A stretch of 64,000 nt of DNA from Rhodosporidiobolus odoratus (taxonomy: Eukaryota; Basidiomycota; Microbotryomycetes; Sporidiobolales; Sporidiobolaceae): assembly GCA_034387635.1 (NCBI GenBank), contig JAOANU010000022.1, positions 1 to 64,000 of the forward strand, written 5' to 3'. The number at the start of each line of letters is the position of its first letter. Position 1 is the stretch's first letter. The notes under the pieces were generated by a model. It had not been told where the DNA came from and did not search any database. It saw nothing but the letters and a program-made list of their open reading frames with translations. Positions 34,300 through 45,622 of this stretch are shown here, piece by piece. Position numbers and translations under genes: made by a program.

Positions 34300-35560
34300 G
34301 CTAGATGGGAACCAAAGTCAACGCTTTTCGGTCCGTCTCCTCAACCCTCGAGCTGACTGCGCCTAATTATGTTTTCTTACAGCCCTCCTTGGTAGGGAGC
34401 TACGGGCAGGAGGCGGGTGAGGTACTTATAGAGGTTTCAGGGATGTGAGTGTCGTCTTATCTACTCTCAGTCTGCAGCAATGTCGTCGCCGATCCAAGTT
34501 GAGCCTCGCTAACTGCTTTTTCTGCCCGTCTTTCTTGCTCTCCACCCGCTGCCGTTGGTGCGACCCCCAGGTTCGATTCTGCTCTCGCATCCATCGCCTC
34601 GTCTCTGCCGGTCCTTCCTCCCTCCTCCTCCTCCAACGTAGCGCTCTTCGACACCCTCCCATTCTTCACCACCCTCCCTCCCCGACTCTCCCTCTTCCTA
34701 CGGGGAGTCCGATCCCGTGGCAGAGACGTACTGCGAGGCTTACAGTGAGGTGTAGGGAAGTCCGGGGGCGAGTTTGCCGGAGTGTGGGTGCCGTTGAAAG
34801 AGTATATCTGGAGCAATGCGTATAGGTGCGTCCGACATTCCCTTGCTGCTCGCTCCCCGACTGAGGTACCCAGTAGAAGGCTTTTGCTCACTATGAACCG
34901 ATTGATTCATTTCTGTGCTGGCTTGCCACAGCCCGACATGGCCAGTCCATCGTCTCCTCGCCTAACGTAATTGCCAACGTGAGCCGCTGTCCCGCTCTCT
35001 CCTCTCTCTTTTGGCGCCGCTTGCCCTTTTCCTCGCATGTCTTAGCTCGTTCCCCGCTGGCTCGTAGCCTACATGGACGGCTCGCTTCTCGGGCTATGGC
35101 TACAATGTTCGATAGCCGCTGACACCTTCCTTGATCCGCGACGCACAGACTCTCTCCCCCTCAACCACTATATCCTCTTCCTCGTCAACTACCTCACCTA
35201 CCTCGACGCTCATCCCAACCCGATCGTTCTCAAATCCCTCTACCATCACCAGCGAATTGGACACGAGCGCAATCCCAACCGGCACAACAACAGCATCCGC
35301 CACTGCGAGAGGAAGTCAGGGCTTCATCCCCTCCCGCTCCAATACCGGGTCGGCAGGGTCGGGGACGTCGGCGTCGAGTCAAGCGGGAAGCTCGAAGATG
35401 GCAGTGGGTTTAGAGGGATCTTGGCGGAGGTACAGAGGGTTGGTCGCGTTAACAGCAGGGTTTTGGGCGGTAGGCAGATCGGGGCTAGTCTGAGGCGAGG
35501 TGCGAGTTTCGGATGGTTCCAGAGCAAGGAAGGGTACGCTTTGTATTCTTCCCACTCTTG
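34300..35560 (+). CDS. Probable multi-exon gene of unknown function (exon model unresolved)
   Basis: Several segments look coding. SYGQEAGEVLIEVSG is near 34400. A segment DSALASIASSLPVLPP runs into LSLFLRGVRSRGRDVL at about 34572-34740. GEFAGVWVPLKEYIWSNAYR lies near 34770-34827 before a gtgcgt donor. LVAYMDGSLLGLWLQCSIAADTF (about 35060-35130) is followed by a Ser/Thr-rich stretch and a hydrophobic end near 35490. An in-frame TGA near 34745 and uncertain phases prevent a clean model. The hydrophobic stretches suggest a membrane protein. It is divergent from MCM4, with about 330 bp between them as a likely shared promoter. Confidence 0.35.
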
Positions 35561-35811
35561 AGCGGGTTTTTGACCTTCCCAAACTGATTTTCCTCCCGCT
35601 TCGCTTCGCCTCGCCTCGACTCGACTACTCTCATTCCCCTCTGCGCTATGCAGAAACACGCTGAGTTTCACCACAGATCATATACGGATCCACCTTTGTA
35701 CTCAAGAAAACCCCAGGGTGATACGAATCTACACAGAACAGATTTTAAGGACGGAAAACAGAGAAGACAGCCAGCTGACCAGAAAGAGGGGAGTGCACCG
35801 CATACCCATAC

Positions 35812-37686
35812 TCACTGTTGATACTGATTGTGCGGGGACGAGAACAGATACCCATCCCCCCATTGAGCCAAAGCCTGCGGGTTGATCTCTTCTTCGATCG
35901 CAGGACCGCCCGACGCTCCTGGGATGAGGACTTGTGGGTGGACGGATGGGAAGAGAGGGGAGGGACTGCCTCTGTAATGACTTTGAGGGGAGTAAGCGGG
36001 AGGTTGGGCGGGAGGGACCTGGAGGAACTGCTGAGGTGTTGGTGCGGGTGGGTAACCGTAGGTCTGGAGGAAGTAAACGTAGTCAGGACCGCAGAGCCTG
36101 AGGTGGTCGCTTACAAGCGGTACGTACCATGTTCAGGGACTGCTGTGCAAAGCGAGGCTGCGAAAAGAATTGCGATAGAGGCTGAGGAGGACCCGGGTGC
36201 GCGTAGTATTGCTGAAAAATGACGGGATCATCAGCAAAGGGGACGATAGGGCTCGACATTTACCTACTCGCCTCGATCGGGGCGTGTTGCATTCCTAGAT
36301 GATGTGATGTAGCGTAGAGGTCTCCGTGAGGCGGCGAGGCGAAAGGCTGCAGGGAAGTAGGAGATCAGCACAACTCCCATAACGGATCTCGCGAGAAAAG
36401 TCCTCTACCATCACTTGGGTCTGTGATACCGAGTGATACGGGCTGACAAGCTCGTACCCAGTAGTTGGAACCGCCGGGGGCAGGAGGTTGTGAGCTTGGT
36501 ATGTGCCGCTGAAGGGATTCCCGACCGCAGTATCGTTGCCCAGATCGTGCTGACCTCCTCGTTCCCGCCTCAACGCCTCGCTCACCATCTCTACAGTAAA
36601 GTCGCCGTGCATCCGAAAGGCTTCGGGCTACCGTGAGGGAAAGTTAGCACAGGCACGAGCAACATTGCAGGTCGCTACGCACGCAGAATCGCTGGTAAAA
36701 ATGCGTTGGGTCAGCCACGTCATACGCCTAGACCAAGACTCAGTAGACTCACCCCGTTGTCGCGTAAGATGTTGTAGGCCTGCTCGTAAGACGCCTCCCG
36801 AGCTCTTTCCACCGCTTGGACGGGATAGTTTCGCTCATCCGGAAGAGAATGACCGAAGAATTTGATCCCGTGGGTGACGGTGAAAGGTGTATGTGGCTGA
36901 CGTGCTGTAGCCTCCAGGGCTAGGATCTCGGCAACTACAAGCGAGTCCTCAAAGAAAATCCGGGGTTGCAAGCCAGAAGGAGAATGAAATGCTCACGGGG
37001 GGTCAGCTTATCCTGGTCCATGTCTTCCGTCTCCCCCCAATGATCTGCCTCTACAGCCTGGATGACCGGAATGATATCCCCAAGGAAAGTCCCAAGCTTC
37101 CGCCTGCAATACCATTGAATCAACCCCTTTCGGTCGAAAATACCCGTCTCGCCAACATCGGGTGGTAACAGCGCGGCCTGGTGAATCGTAATCTTCCGGC
37201 GATGCATAACAGGCAGCAGGCCGATTGCTGACCGAAGCGAGAAGTCAGCTGTGGCAAGTTGCAAGCCAAGATACACCACAGGTAGCACACCTTCTTCAAT
37301 ACAACGCCTGAGCGCTTCCACGCCCTCATCCACAGACTTGGCAGCAACACCTGAGTTCATCTGAGAGGGCGCCCTCGAAGCATCGTCACGGCGGTCTGGC
37401 TTGACGAGGACCTCCGGGCTAGGAGGTCCCGTGCGAGCCTGAGGCAGTGTCTGGCGAGGCGCTTTGCGGCGGCAACGTGGGAGTGGAGGGGGCTGGGACG
37501 CCGAGTCGCTATCGTGCACAGAGCCCGATGGCGACCCAGTGCTGTCGATGGTTCCGGATGAGGGGAGCGCTTGGGCTGGGAGGCCTCGTGCGAGCTTGAG
37601 GCGGTGGTTGGCGGGGCGGCGGACTGACGACGGCGTGGGCTGATATTCGTCTAAGTTGCTGTTCGCGTGCTTGCGAGGACGCGGCA
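35812..37686 (-). CDS. Uncharacterised gene P2, paralogue of P1
   Basis: The ATG at 37686 begins MPRPRKHANSNLDEYQP, a basic, Ser/Pro-rich N-terminus. Then come VEALRRCIEEG, an in-frame intron, LLPVMHRRKITIHQAAL, KGLIQWYCRRKLG, HGIKFFGHSL and REASYEQAYNILRDN. A further exon begins PEAFRMHGDFTVEMV. The last exons are Tyr/Pro/Gln-rich (near 36250 and 36060-35815) and end NPQALAQWGDGYLFSS...QYQQ at 35812. P1 shares the order IKFFGH-REASY-NILR and intron positions. The splice near 36130 is not resolved. The central part may be a compact domain and the C-terminus is likely disordered. No known family is recognised; the DNA-binding homeodomain motif WF.N is absent. Confidence 0.6.
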
Positions 37687-38825
37687 TGGGTACCACTGTT
37701 TGCAAAGTGAAGAACAGTCGAGAAAGGGAAGAAAGGTCGCAAGAGATGTGCAAGCACGCGTCCTTGTCGCCACAGCGGCGGAGTTCTGGGCCTGCGGTTA
37801 TCATCGTATAGCCTTGCCTCAATGAGCGACGGCGTACCTCACGGCTGACAGGAGCAATGCGGCGGTACGATGGGAAAAGCTCATCTAAAAGGGTATGACC
37901 GCGGAACGGCCGGAACCCTGATGGCGTAGAGCCGCGCACGTAGCATAGCTCTCATTGGCATCGCTCAGACTAGCACTGGGCAGTAGACGTCAGCCAGTAG
38001 CGGCCAGCACGCGCGGTTCGGACTGCGACTGGCCTGATGACCTTCTCAAATGGGATCTGGCTTAGGTTTGGCCTTTTTGTACGCAGACGTCCATCAACCC
38101 GCTCAAGACCCTGGTGGTGCCTTGTGTACGGAAAGACTCTGGGTATCGTTGGTCTCTCGCCGGCTCTTGCCCATCCAAACTTTGTTAGCTCAAACTCGGC
38201 TTTTCCCGGTCTTTTTGTTCAACTCCTGCCATCGAAACCCCCACTTTCCACACGCTCCCTGCTTGGCTATGGGCGAATCTATACAATTGAAAGCATCTCT
38301 CAACTTTAGTCAAGAAAGTGCTTTGTCCCCACCGCAGGAAGTAGTGTCTGACACCTCTCATACTGCAATGCAGAACCGATCAAGCTTTCGCCACAGGCTC
38401 GAATGCTCACAGAATGTTTCTGCCTCTTCGGACTAAGCAGTGTGTCGAGCGACTTCTGCGGTGCGAACACAAAGCCTTTCGAGGCAAACTTTCCTGCTCT
38501 CATCTCTGTCGTGCTCCCTTTGCCAGTCCTAGGTGCGCCTATCAATCCCGCATTTGCGGCATTGCACCTGCCTGCATATCGATGCCTCCTAGACTCCCGC
38601 CATCAAAATCACCTCCAGCCCTAATCAGCCAATGCGGGTGCAGACTTATCGCGGCGACCTTGAACGCGAGCGGGGGCGTCCATGCTGCCCGAGCCTGATC
38701 CCCGACGAGGGGCGCCGCTGAACGCGAGTCGGACCATCACGACGCTCCCTCTGTCAGCACAAGCAGGTCACAGGCATGAGTACCTGGTGCAAAGGAAGAA
38801 TGGGCGGAATCAGGAGAAAATCAAC
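37687..38825. other. Region upstream of P2, no gene supported
   Basis: About 1.1 kb lies between the chosen P2 start and the P3 3' end. Upstream in-frame codons of P2 extend to about 37939 but lack an ATG and may be 5' UTR. The rest shows short frames only, with no motif, tRNA-like fold or repeat that I can support. Confidence 0.35.
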
Positions 38826-40010
38826 ATACGTAGGAGGAGGCAGGCGGCGATGCAAGTGGCGCCCTTGATTCTATGACTGGCTGCTCGAGGGGTCCTTCGC
38901 GTTGAGCTGGAACGAGCGCCGGGTCTGCGCTATTGCTGGCCGAGTCCTGGAGGAGAAGCGATGCGCAAAGGGTCAGATGCGAAAGCGCGTGGAAGACTCG
39001 ATACACCTACGGTCGACCTTCGTTCGTAGCGCGTGAGCTTGTAACCTCCATGACCCGGAAGTGGATAAGCTGGAGAAGAGGATCAAGTCAGCTTCCCCCG
39101 ACAGAAGGAGCCAAACAGACGAAGGTACCTGTGCAGTCCCGTTCACCTTCCCCGTCAACATTAGGGTCCGGCTCCGAGTCTCCTTCACCATCTTCCGGCT
39201 TTTTGTACCTCCCCGGGCGCATGCGGTCTCCAATCATGTCGGCGGTATAAAGTAAGTTGACGTCATCGCGCATGACCTCGCGATCCCGTAGGAAAGCTAC
39301 AATACCCTGTATTTTACCGTACGAGTCACCCCTGTACCGATACTTTTCGTGACGATCATTCTGACCAACGATTATTTCGAAGTATCGAAGCGCTGCGTTG
39401 CCGCACAAACAATGTGTATGCTCAGCTGAGTCGAGACCAGAGTGTCAAAGCTACACATACCTCGTGCTAAGACACGCGCGAACCGTCTACGCCGCCATGC
39501 AACGTTTAGAATCGCATCCGCAGGCTCATCCGCAGGCGCATCGGCATCCTTGGACCCCAGTTCCTGTATCCAGTCCGGTTTCTCCTGCATATTCTGCAGC
39601 AGACATATACGTCATCAGCACGCCTACAGAGAAACACCGATCCTTGGATGTCACTCACGAGTTGCCATGCGTGATTGATTCTTCTTGCGTGCACCTTAGT
39701 GTACAGCTCCTTTAGCCAGTTACGGACCCGCCGCGCCGAGTCCTCCGTTAAAGACTCATATCGATCCTGGGGTAGCTCTGCCAGCAGCCAGCTTTTCCAT
39801 GTCGCCCCATCGCCCTTTTTGCGCCGCTGGAGCAAAGCACATATTCCGTCGATGTCGGTGACAAACTTCTCGTAGGTGTAGTCCATTGGTCGGCCGTGCT
39901 TGTCGAGCTGAAGCTGCCGAAGCTGGGTGCAGAGCGAGAGAGAAGCGAGTAGGAGGGAGTGGAGAGTCTGGAGCGAGGGGCAGTACTGTACAGCCTCGTG
40001 TTTGCGCAAA
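38826..40010 (-). CDS. Probable multi-exon gene P3 of unknown function (ends uncertain)
   Basis: The best exon (about 40010-39690) encodes LRQLQLDKHGRPMDYTYEKF, KSWLLAELPQDRYESL and VRNWLKELYTK, then a gtgcac donor. Next segments read IQELGSKDADAPADE (near 39560), YFEIIVGQNDRHEKYRYRGD and GIVAFLRDREVMRDDVNLLYTADMIGDRM (about 39385-39215). They end in an acidic Pro-rich stretch near 39140 and a further Ser/Ala/Pro-rich piece near 38950-38830. Amphipathic helices are likely and there is no signal peptide or catalytic motif. No ATG start was found for the first exon; it may use an upstream exon. It is on the same strand as the GST gene, with about 250 bp between them. Confidence 0.4.
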
Positions 40011-40264
40011 CGCTCCGTGGCGACTCCGAAGACAACGATCCTTGAGAGGAGTGAGGAAGGTGAACGGGGGTCAGAACCGGACTGTGCGCTTTGACTGAAA
40101 GCGCTCGAAAGCTGGCGTGAATATGTGGGCGATACGGAGCCGAAGTAAGGATCTTTGTCGATCGAGAAACGAGCCAGGAGCCAAACCTCTCCATCCCCTT
40201 ATTCTCCTCTCCTCTCTTGTCGAGCGATAAACTGTTTTCTTCTCTCGCCGCCCTACAGTCCCGC

Positions 40265-41452
40265 TCAGACAATCGCCTTCTGAGCCGTGTCCGTTCCATT
40301 GAGCATCTCCTTGACTCGGCCGCTTTCGAGGTAAGCCTTGATTCCGGGTCGACCGTTCATGCGTTGTTGCCATGCTTGCAAGGTCGGATAAGATGACAGA
40401 ATCGACGGGTTGAGGACGCAGAGCACGCGGAGGAGGTAGAGAAGGTGGAATTCGGCGAAGGAGGGCTGTGAGGACCCGAAGTTGGGGAAAAAAGGCGCGT
40501 TATTGGTGCAGACGAAGTAGCGTGCAGAGCGAGTTGACGAATGAGGAACGTTTTGAGTACTTGAGCGGAAGGCAAAAAGGCACGAGTTGACCCACCTTGT
40601 CGTGTACCAAATAGCCAGCTTCTGACGAGTTCTTCTTAAACATGTGTTCCAACTGCTTCAGCACTTTCGGTACATGCTCCTTGATGAAGACGGTGAGCTG
40701 TTCGAGCTGCGTAAGCGAGAGCAAGCATTCATGTCAACCTCGGCAAAACGTGCATGAGCTGATACAGGCAGAACAGCTAGGAGCAGCAGAGAGGGACGCA
40801 CAGCGTTGGCAGAGTAGACTTTGCTAGTATAGGAGAGATTGAGATCCTGCGAGCGACGATGTGAAGGGGTAGATGCAACAACTAACGTCAGAGAGCTGTA
40901 ACAAGAGGCAGAAGGAGAAGAAAACGCACTTCGCAAGCGTCCTGCAATTGGTCAACAAGCGCATCTTGGAAGATATCGCCGGAGCCGGTGTACCCTGTAC
41001 GGTAACGAGCGTCAGCCAACAGGCTTGTCGGACTGTCACCAGTGGCAAGGCTCCCGGTGTCGCGCGAAGAGAGGAAGGAAGAAAAGGCTACGAACCTAAC
41101 GCCTTTGCGAGGAAGCGCAAGATAGCGTCCTGCTGAAAGAGATGGGTGCCGTTGACCTGTTTGCGGTGCGTGATACGGTCAGCAAATCGCCTGTGGCTGC
41201 TGGTCCCCTTGAACCGCATTCTCCTCCATGTGTCGGCAAAGTCGTGAAGGACCTGACAGGAGGACGTACGGTGAGCCTCGGCAGCTGGTTGAACCTGTAC
41301 TCGTCCAGGTCCCACTTTTTCTCCCTGAACGCTGCGACGTCGTTTGTTTCCTCGTATTTTTGGCCGGCGTCTTCGAGGATGAGTCGCAAAGGTTCACCGC
41401 GACCGGCGATGGGGAAGTAGGCGAGCTGGACAGAGTCGAGGGTGAAAGTCAT
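40265..41452 (-). CDS. Glutathione S-transferase, sigma/alpha-like cytosolic type
   Basis: GSTs join glutathione to electrophiles or reduce peroxides. The ATG at 41452 starts the thioredoxin-fold domain: VQLAYFPIAGRGEPLRLILEDAG, with the likely catalytic Tyr after LA and the RGEPLR motif of sigma/alpha classes. A second exon holds VNGTHLFQQDAILRFLA (about 41160-41105), matching the glutathione-binding SNAI/QDAI turn. Later exons give the helical C-terminal domain (EQLTVFIKEHVPKVLKQLEHMF near 40690) and end NGRPGIKAYLESGRVKEML, stop at 40265. Several introns interrupt it and all joins looked plausible. It is divergent from SFT2. The exact class is uncertain. Confidence 0.88.
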
Positions 41453-42019
41453 ATTGGTGAGGTACCGGAGGGAGCAGTCAAAGTGTAGAGTGCAGATTGG
41501 CGGCGTCGGAAATAGTTCGAGAAGCGGTAGCTGAGAAAGCGCATACAGCCAAGGTGTAGCACACGCCGGTAGGAGCAATGGGCCATGACGGCGATCGTCA
41601 AGCATAAGATGCGTTCAGCAGTGACCAAGTTCAGCAGAGTGAGCTGAAGGAGAATGAGACCAGGCGTCTCCGCCGGAAGAAAAGACGCAATCCCGAAATT
41701 CTCGCTACGTTCGTCACAAGCCCGGCGGGCAATCGGACTCGCAGGTCTCGCATTGTATATTGCCACCCGCTCGGCCTGCTTGGAACTCCATCTGTGCGAG
41801 GTTACATACCCGGGTCGTGGCACCGCCTTCGCCCGTTCTCCCCGCTTCCTCCTGGGAACGCTCATAACTGTACACGCGCACGACTGACAGCCCCATACTG
41901 CATCCTGACAAGCTTGCAAGACTCGAGCCAGGTTACCCGCCTTCTCACTTCGCCCTACTCTTGCCGTTCTCACCTCACCTCATATCACCCAACTTCGTCC
42001 ATTTCGAACCTAAGCCACC
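41453..42019. promoter_or_regulatory. Divergent intergenic region between GST and SFT2
   Basis: About 570 bp lie between two start codons that point away from each other, so both promoters should be here. I see no clear TATA box. The last 100 bases before SFT2 are CT-rich, as is common upstream of fungal starts. Confidence 0.4.
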
Positions 42020-42855
42020 ATGTCAGGAATGATTCAGGGCGCGTGGAACAAGCTCAGTGGGAGCGAAGCGGCACAAGTGGTCGATAACATGACGGAGCAA
42101 GACTCGTCGGCGTTCAAGTTCCTCGACCTCACAAAGACGCAGAGAATGTATGGCTTTGGTGCTTGGTAGGTCCAACGCCTTTCTACACCGCACTGTGCTT
42201 TGCTAATGCGTGCCGTCGCGGCGACTCACCTTTCCATGGCCCGCCCGCAGCATCCTCGGCGGCTTCGCTCTTTCTCTCCTCGGATCTATCTTCTTCGCCC
42301 TGGGTCAAATCTCCCTCTTTGCGACTCTGTACGTTGTCGGTGTGGTTGTGAGCTTGGTTGGCACGGGCTTCTTGGTTGGAGTACGTCGATTCCCAGCATT
42401 GCAGCGGGAAAAGCTACCACTATACTTACCTTCTTTCCGTTTGCGCGTTGAGTAGTTCATGAAGCAGCTCAAAATGATGTGGGATCCGGTCCGGCGATAT
42501 GCGGCAGGTGCGTCTTGCGCTCCTCCCAGCTACAGTGACTTGGCATCCCCCTCGCGCTGTTCTTCGGCCGCCCAACTGCGCAGAAAGACAGTTCAAGCCC
42601 TCACTAACTTTCCTTCCTGCGACAGGCGTGTTCATCCTCTGCATAGCCCTAGTTTTTGTCTTCGCCTTCGTTGTGTCCATCGACGTCCTCGTCATCGTGT
42701 TTGCGGTTTGCACGTATCTGGCCTATGCCTGTTTGTTTTTCTTCCTCACGCTCTAACCCGTCTCACGCATTGACCTTCTTTTTCCGCTTACAGGGTACGC
42801 ACTGAGCTATATTCCATACGCTCGAACAGTAGCCAAGAAGCTGTGGCCTTTTTGA
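42020..42855 (+). CDS. SFT2: Vesicle transport protein SFT2 (Got1/Sft2 family)
   Basis: SFT2 is a small four-pass membrane protein acting in fusion of endosome-derived vesicles with the Golgi. Five exons join in frame: 42020-42165, 42251-42380, 42456-42507, 42626-42730 and 42794-42855. The cytosolic N-terminus ends in LTKTQRMYGFGAC. It is followed by four hydrophobic segments: ILGGFALSLLGSIFFALG, ATLYVVGVVVSLVGTGFLVG, VFILCIALVFVFAFVV and VLVIVFAVCTYLAYAWY. The end YIPYARTVAKKLWPF is typical of the family. All introns are GT...AG. The length of about 170 residues is normal. Confidence 0.93.
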
Positions 42856-43085
42856 GGAAGGGCAGTCGGGTCACTGCCTCGCCTCGGAGGAAAGGTCGGG
42901 TTTGAGTGTAGTGTCTGTGGTCGTTTGGGTCGTGTTGCATTGACCGTGATTCTTAGCACGTATGTGTATGCTAGTCCGGTGCTCGATAAAGGTTGTAGAA
43001 GCCAAAGTGAGAAACGACGATCTGCAGTTGGCTGTTGGCTTGCCTCACCTTGGTCGCTACTCTCGCTCACCCTAAAATCGCCAAG

Positions 43086-45089
43086 ATGGTTGCCCAGGTC
43101 ATTCGCAGTGCCATCAACCTGGCTCCTACCTCCAAGGTTCTCGCCTCTGGAGTTCCCTCTGCGCGTGCCATCAACTTCGCCGCCGCCGCTGGTCAGTCTC
43201 ACGGTGGACACTCTCACGGCGAATCAACTGGGCCAAGGGGAAACGTGCAGGCCATCCCAAAGTGGGCTAACCGAGCTGAAGTCGGTCCCCTTGGCCTCAC
43301 TCAGCGTACAAAGGTCAACGGTGAGGCCCGCCCCAGAATCGGTCTCGATTGGTCTCGCGAAGGATCAGCGGGCGGGCTGAAGGGGTAGCTGGAACGTCCC
43401 TTTAGCGCCGCAGAATGCGAGCAGCGGCGATAGCAAGGTGCATAGTGGCGGGATGGGCGAGATCGGGTTGGCGGTGCTTGAGCGGCGGAAGAGGCGGATG
43501 GTGGTCAACCCGACGAGGGCGGGAGCGAGACGTTCCTGCGCGACCCCATTCTACAGCAGTCGATTCCACGCCGGCCGACTCCAGCTCCTGGCGCCTTATC
43601 GACGTCCCACCTTATCCCCCGATTTGCACCACCTTCTGACCTCTTCCTGCCTTCACGAAGCCCCAGCCCGCGCCGACCCAGCAATATCGACCTGGCCTTC
43701 TCCCCAGCACACTGGTACTGACTCTGCCTCTCTCTTGTCGTCAACAGCCTCCCCCCGCACCCCCGGCCAACCGCGTTTCCTCTCCACCTCTGCCGCCAAG
43801 CAGGACGCCTTCTCCCAAGTCCCCAACTTTTCCAAGTACACCAAGGCGACCGACCAGGACTCTGGCCGCGCCTTTTCCTACTTTATGGTCGGCTCGATGG
43901 GTCTCGTCACCGCCGCCGGCGCCAAGTCGACCGTGACCGACTTTTTGACCAACATGTCGGCGTCTTCCGATGTCTTGGCATTGGCCAAGGTCGAGGTTGA
44001 CTTGACGAGCATTCCGGAGGGTAAGAATGTCATCATCAAGGTGCGTGCTTCTCTTATTCTGGAGATTAGGCGTTTCTTCGAGTAGCGAGGTTGACCCGTT
44101 CTTCTCGGCATGCAGTGGCGCGGCAAGCCCGTCTTTATTCGCCACCGTACCCAGGACGAGATCAGCGAGGCCAACGCCGTCGACGTCTCGTCGCTCCGCG
44201 ACCCGCAGAAGGACGCCGACCGTGTCAAGAAGCCTGAGTGGCTCGTCATGTTGGGTGTCTGGTAAGCTGCCTTCTCTCTTTGGATCGTTCTGAGGGGGGG
44301 TCCTTGGGACTCGCGTAGGCGCTGTCGGCTTCATCGTCGGCTGTTTTGCCCCGCAACCCCGGCTCTTTTTGTCGAAGACTTTTGACTGACCGTTCTTGCT
44401 TTCCACAGCACTCACCTTGGTTGCGTTCCTATCGGCGAGGCTGGTGCGTACCTCTCCTTCCCTCGCTGTCCTCGTCGAGGTCGCTCTTTTCCTCGCGCTC
44501 GCGTCGCTAATCTCCTCTACGTGTGCAGGTGACTACGGAGGCTGGGTACGTCGTCTCTTGCGCGGTGACGGTGCTGCGAGGCGCTCGCGGCGCGTCACGA
44601 GGGTTGGATCGCGGAAAACTGACTCGCTTCCCCCCCCCCTTTTTTCCCCCTTTTCTTCGCCTCTTCCTTCTTCTTCCCTTTACCTGTCCTCTTGCGACCT
44701 CATAGTACTGCCCGTGTACGTACCGCTCCATTGTCGCAGTCGCTGGAAGCGTGCTGACTTCTTTTTCCTTTTTCCTTTTTCCTTTTCCTTCCTATTCGAC
44801 CTCTCTCTTCTTTTCTACCCCGTCCGGGTGCGATTGCGCAGGCCACGGCAGTCACTACGATTTTCGTTTTTTTCTCTGCACCTTCTCGGTTATTTTGGAA
44901 CTCACACGCCGTCCCTCCTCCGCAGATTTCCGGCCGAGCGCGTCGTGGTCCGGCTCCCCTCGTACGCCTTGCTTCCGCCTCCTGTCTACTCTCTTAATCT
45001 CATGCTTACCTCTCCACCATGCGCAGAACCTCGAAATTCCCGAATACGAGTTCGAGAACGGTGGCGAAGACAAACTTATCATCGGTTGA
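43086..45089 (+). CDS. RIP1: Rieske iron-sulfur subunit of mitochondrial complex III
   Basis: The protein carries the 2Fe-2S cluster that takes electrons from ubiquinol. Exon 1 (43086-43191) encodes a mitochondrial presequence ([17 protein letters not shown]). A 556-base intron with donor gtcagt and branch ctgac leads in phase to exon 2 (43748-44040), with [18 protein letters not shown] and the membrane anchor region. Exons 3-5 (44116-44261, 44409-44443, 44529-44545) give the first cluster loop CTHLGC. A 10-base exon (44706-44715) and exon 7 (from 44842) give CPCHGSHYD. Then come [11 protein letters not shown] (exon 44926-44961) and [12 protein letters not shown]...IIG (45027-45089). Exon 7 has no usable GT donor after the codon for Asp; one missing base would explain it. 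Otherwise the gene is orthologous and intact. Confidence 0.9.
44706..44715 (+). other. 10-base microexon in the Rieske gene
   Basis: This exon, TACTGCCCGT, lies between acceptor tcatag and donor gtacgt. It supplies Tyr-Cys-Pro and the first base of the next Cys codon, so the second cluster loop CPCHGSH is split over two exons. Skipping it would shift the frame and remove a cluster ligand. The protein family requires this sequence, which supports the exon strongly. Confidence 0.85.
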
Positions 45090-45622
45090 TTGGTTACCTC
45101 GTACATTACCTCTCTCATTTCCCATCACTCTTCTCCCTTGACATGGCAAGCATGCTGATCCTATCTGCGGTACGCCTTGCCATCCTCGTCGTCTGTGATC
45201 GCAGGTGTTTCTATCGGGGCGGTCGAGCGTCGCGGTGGGCAATCCAGCGGGGGACGGCTTGTATACGAAGGGGCGGGTGCACGGAATACGATCCTCTTGC
45301 GCTCTCCCTGTATAGCCGTTCCACGCAAGCGAAAACTGGTGCTTTGGTCCAGTTGAACCTTTCGAGCAACTGGCGAAAAGTGTATCAATTGTTCTCCCTT
45401 TTCTGACTTTATTGCAGCGCTTCCGGGCTTTGCTTTAACTCCATTGATGCATACCGTGATGCAGTGCAAGCCCTGCCATTTCGGACCAGTTGTTCCGATT
45501 ACCCCTGTCATCGTCAGCTGCGACGCGTTTCCTTCGATGTTCCCTTCTTCCTCACCTTCACACCACACGCCCAAATCTGCTATCAGCAACCGTTCTATCT
45601 ACCATCAGCACCACCGCTCACA

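Noticed and set aside
43086..43388. Separate 100-residue gene at 43086
   Set aside because: The frame is open to 43388, but a strong gtcagt donor at 43192 joins its first part to the Rieske exon, and the remainder has no recognisable features.
43438..44085. Rieske start at 43438
   Set aside because: The frame upstream of 43748 does not encode a plausible presequence. Exon 1 at 43086 gives a good mitochondrial presequence and an in-phase intron with a strong donor and branch site.
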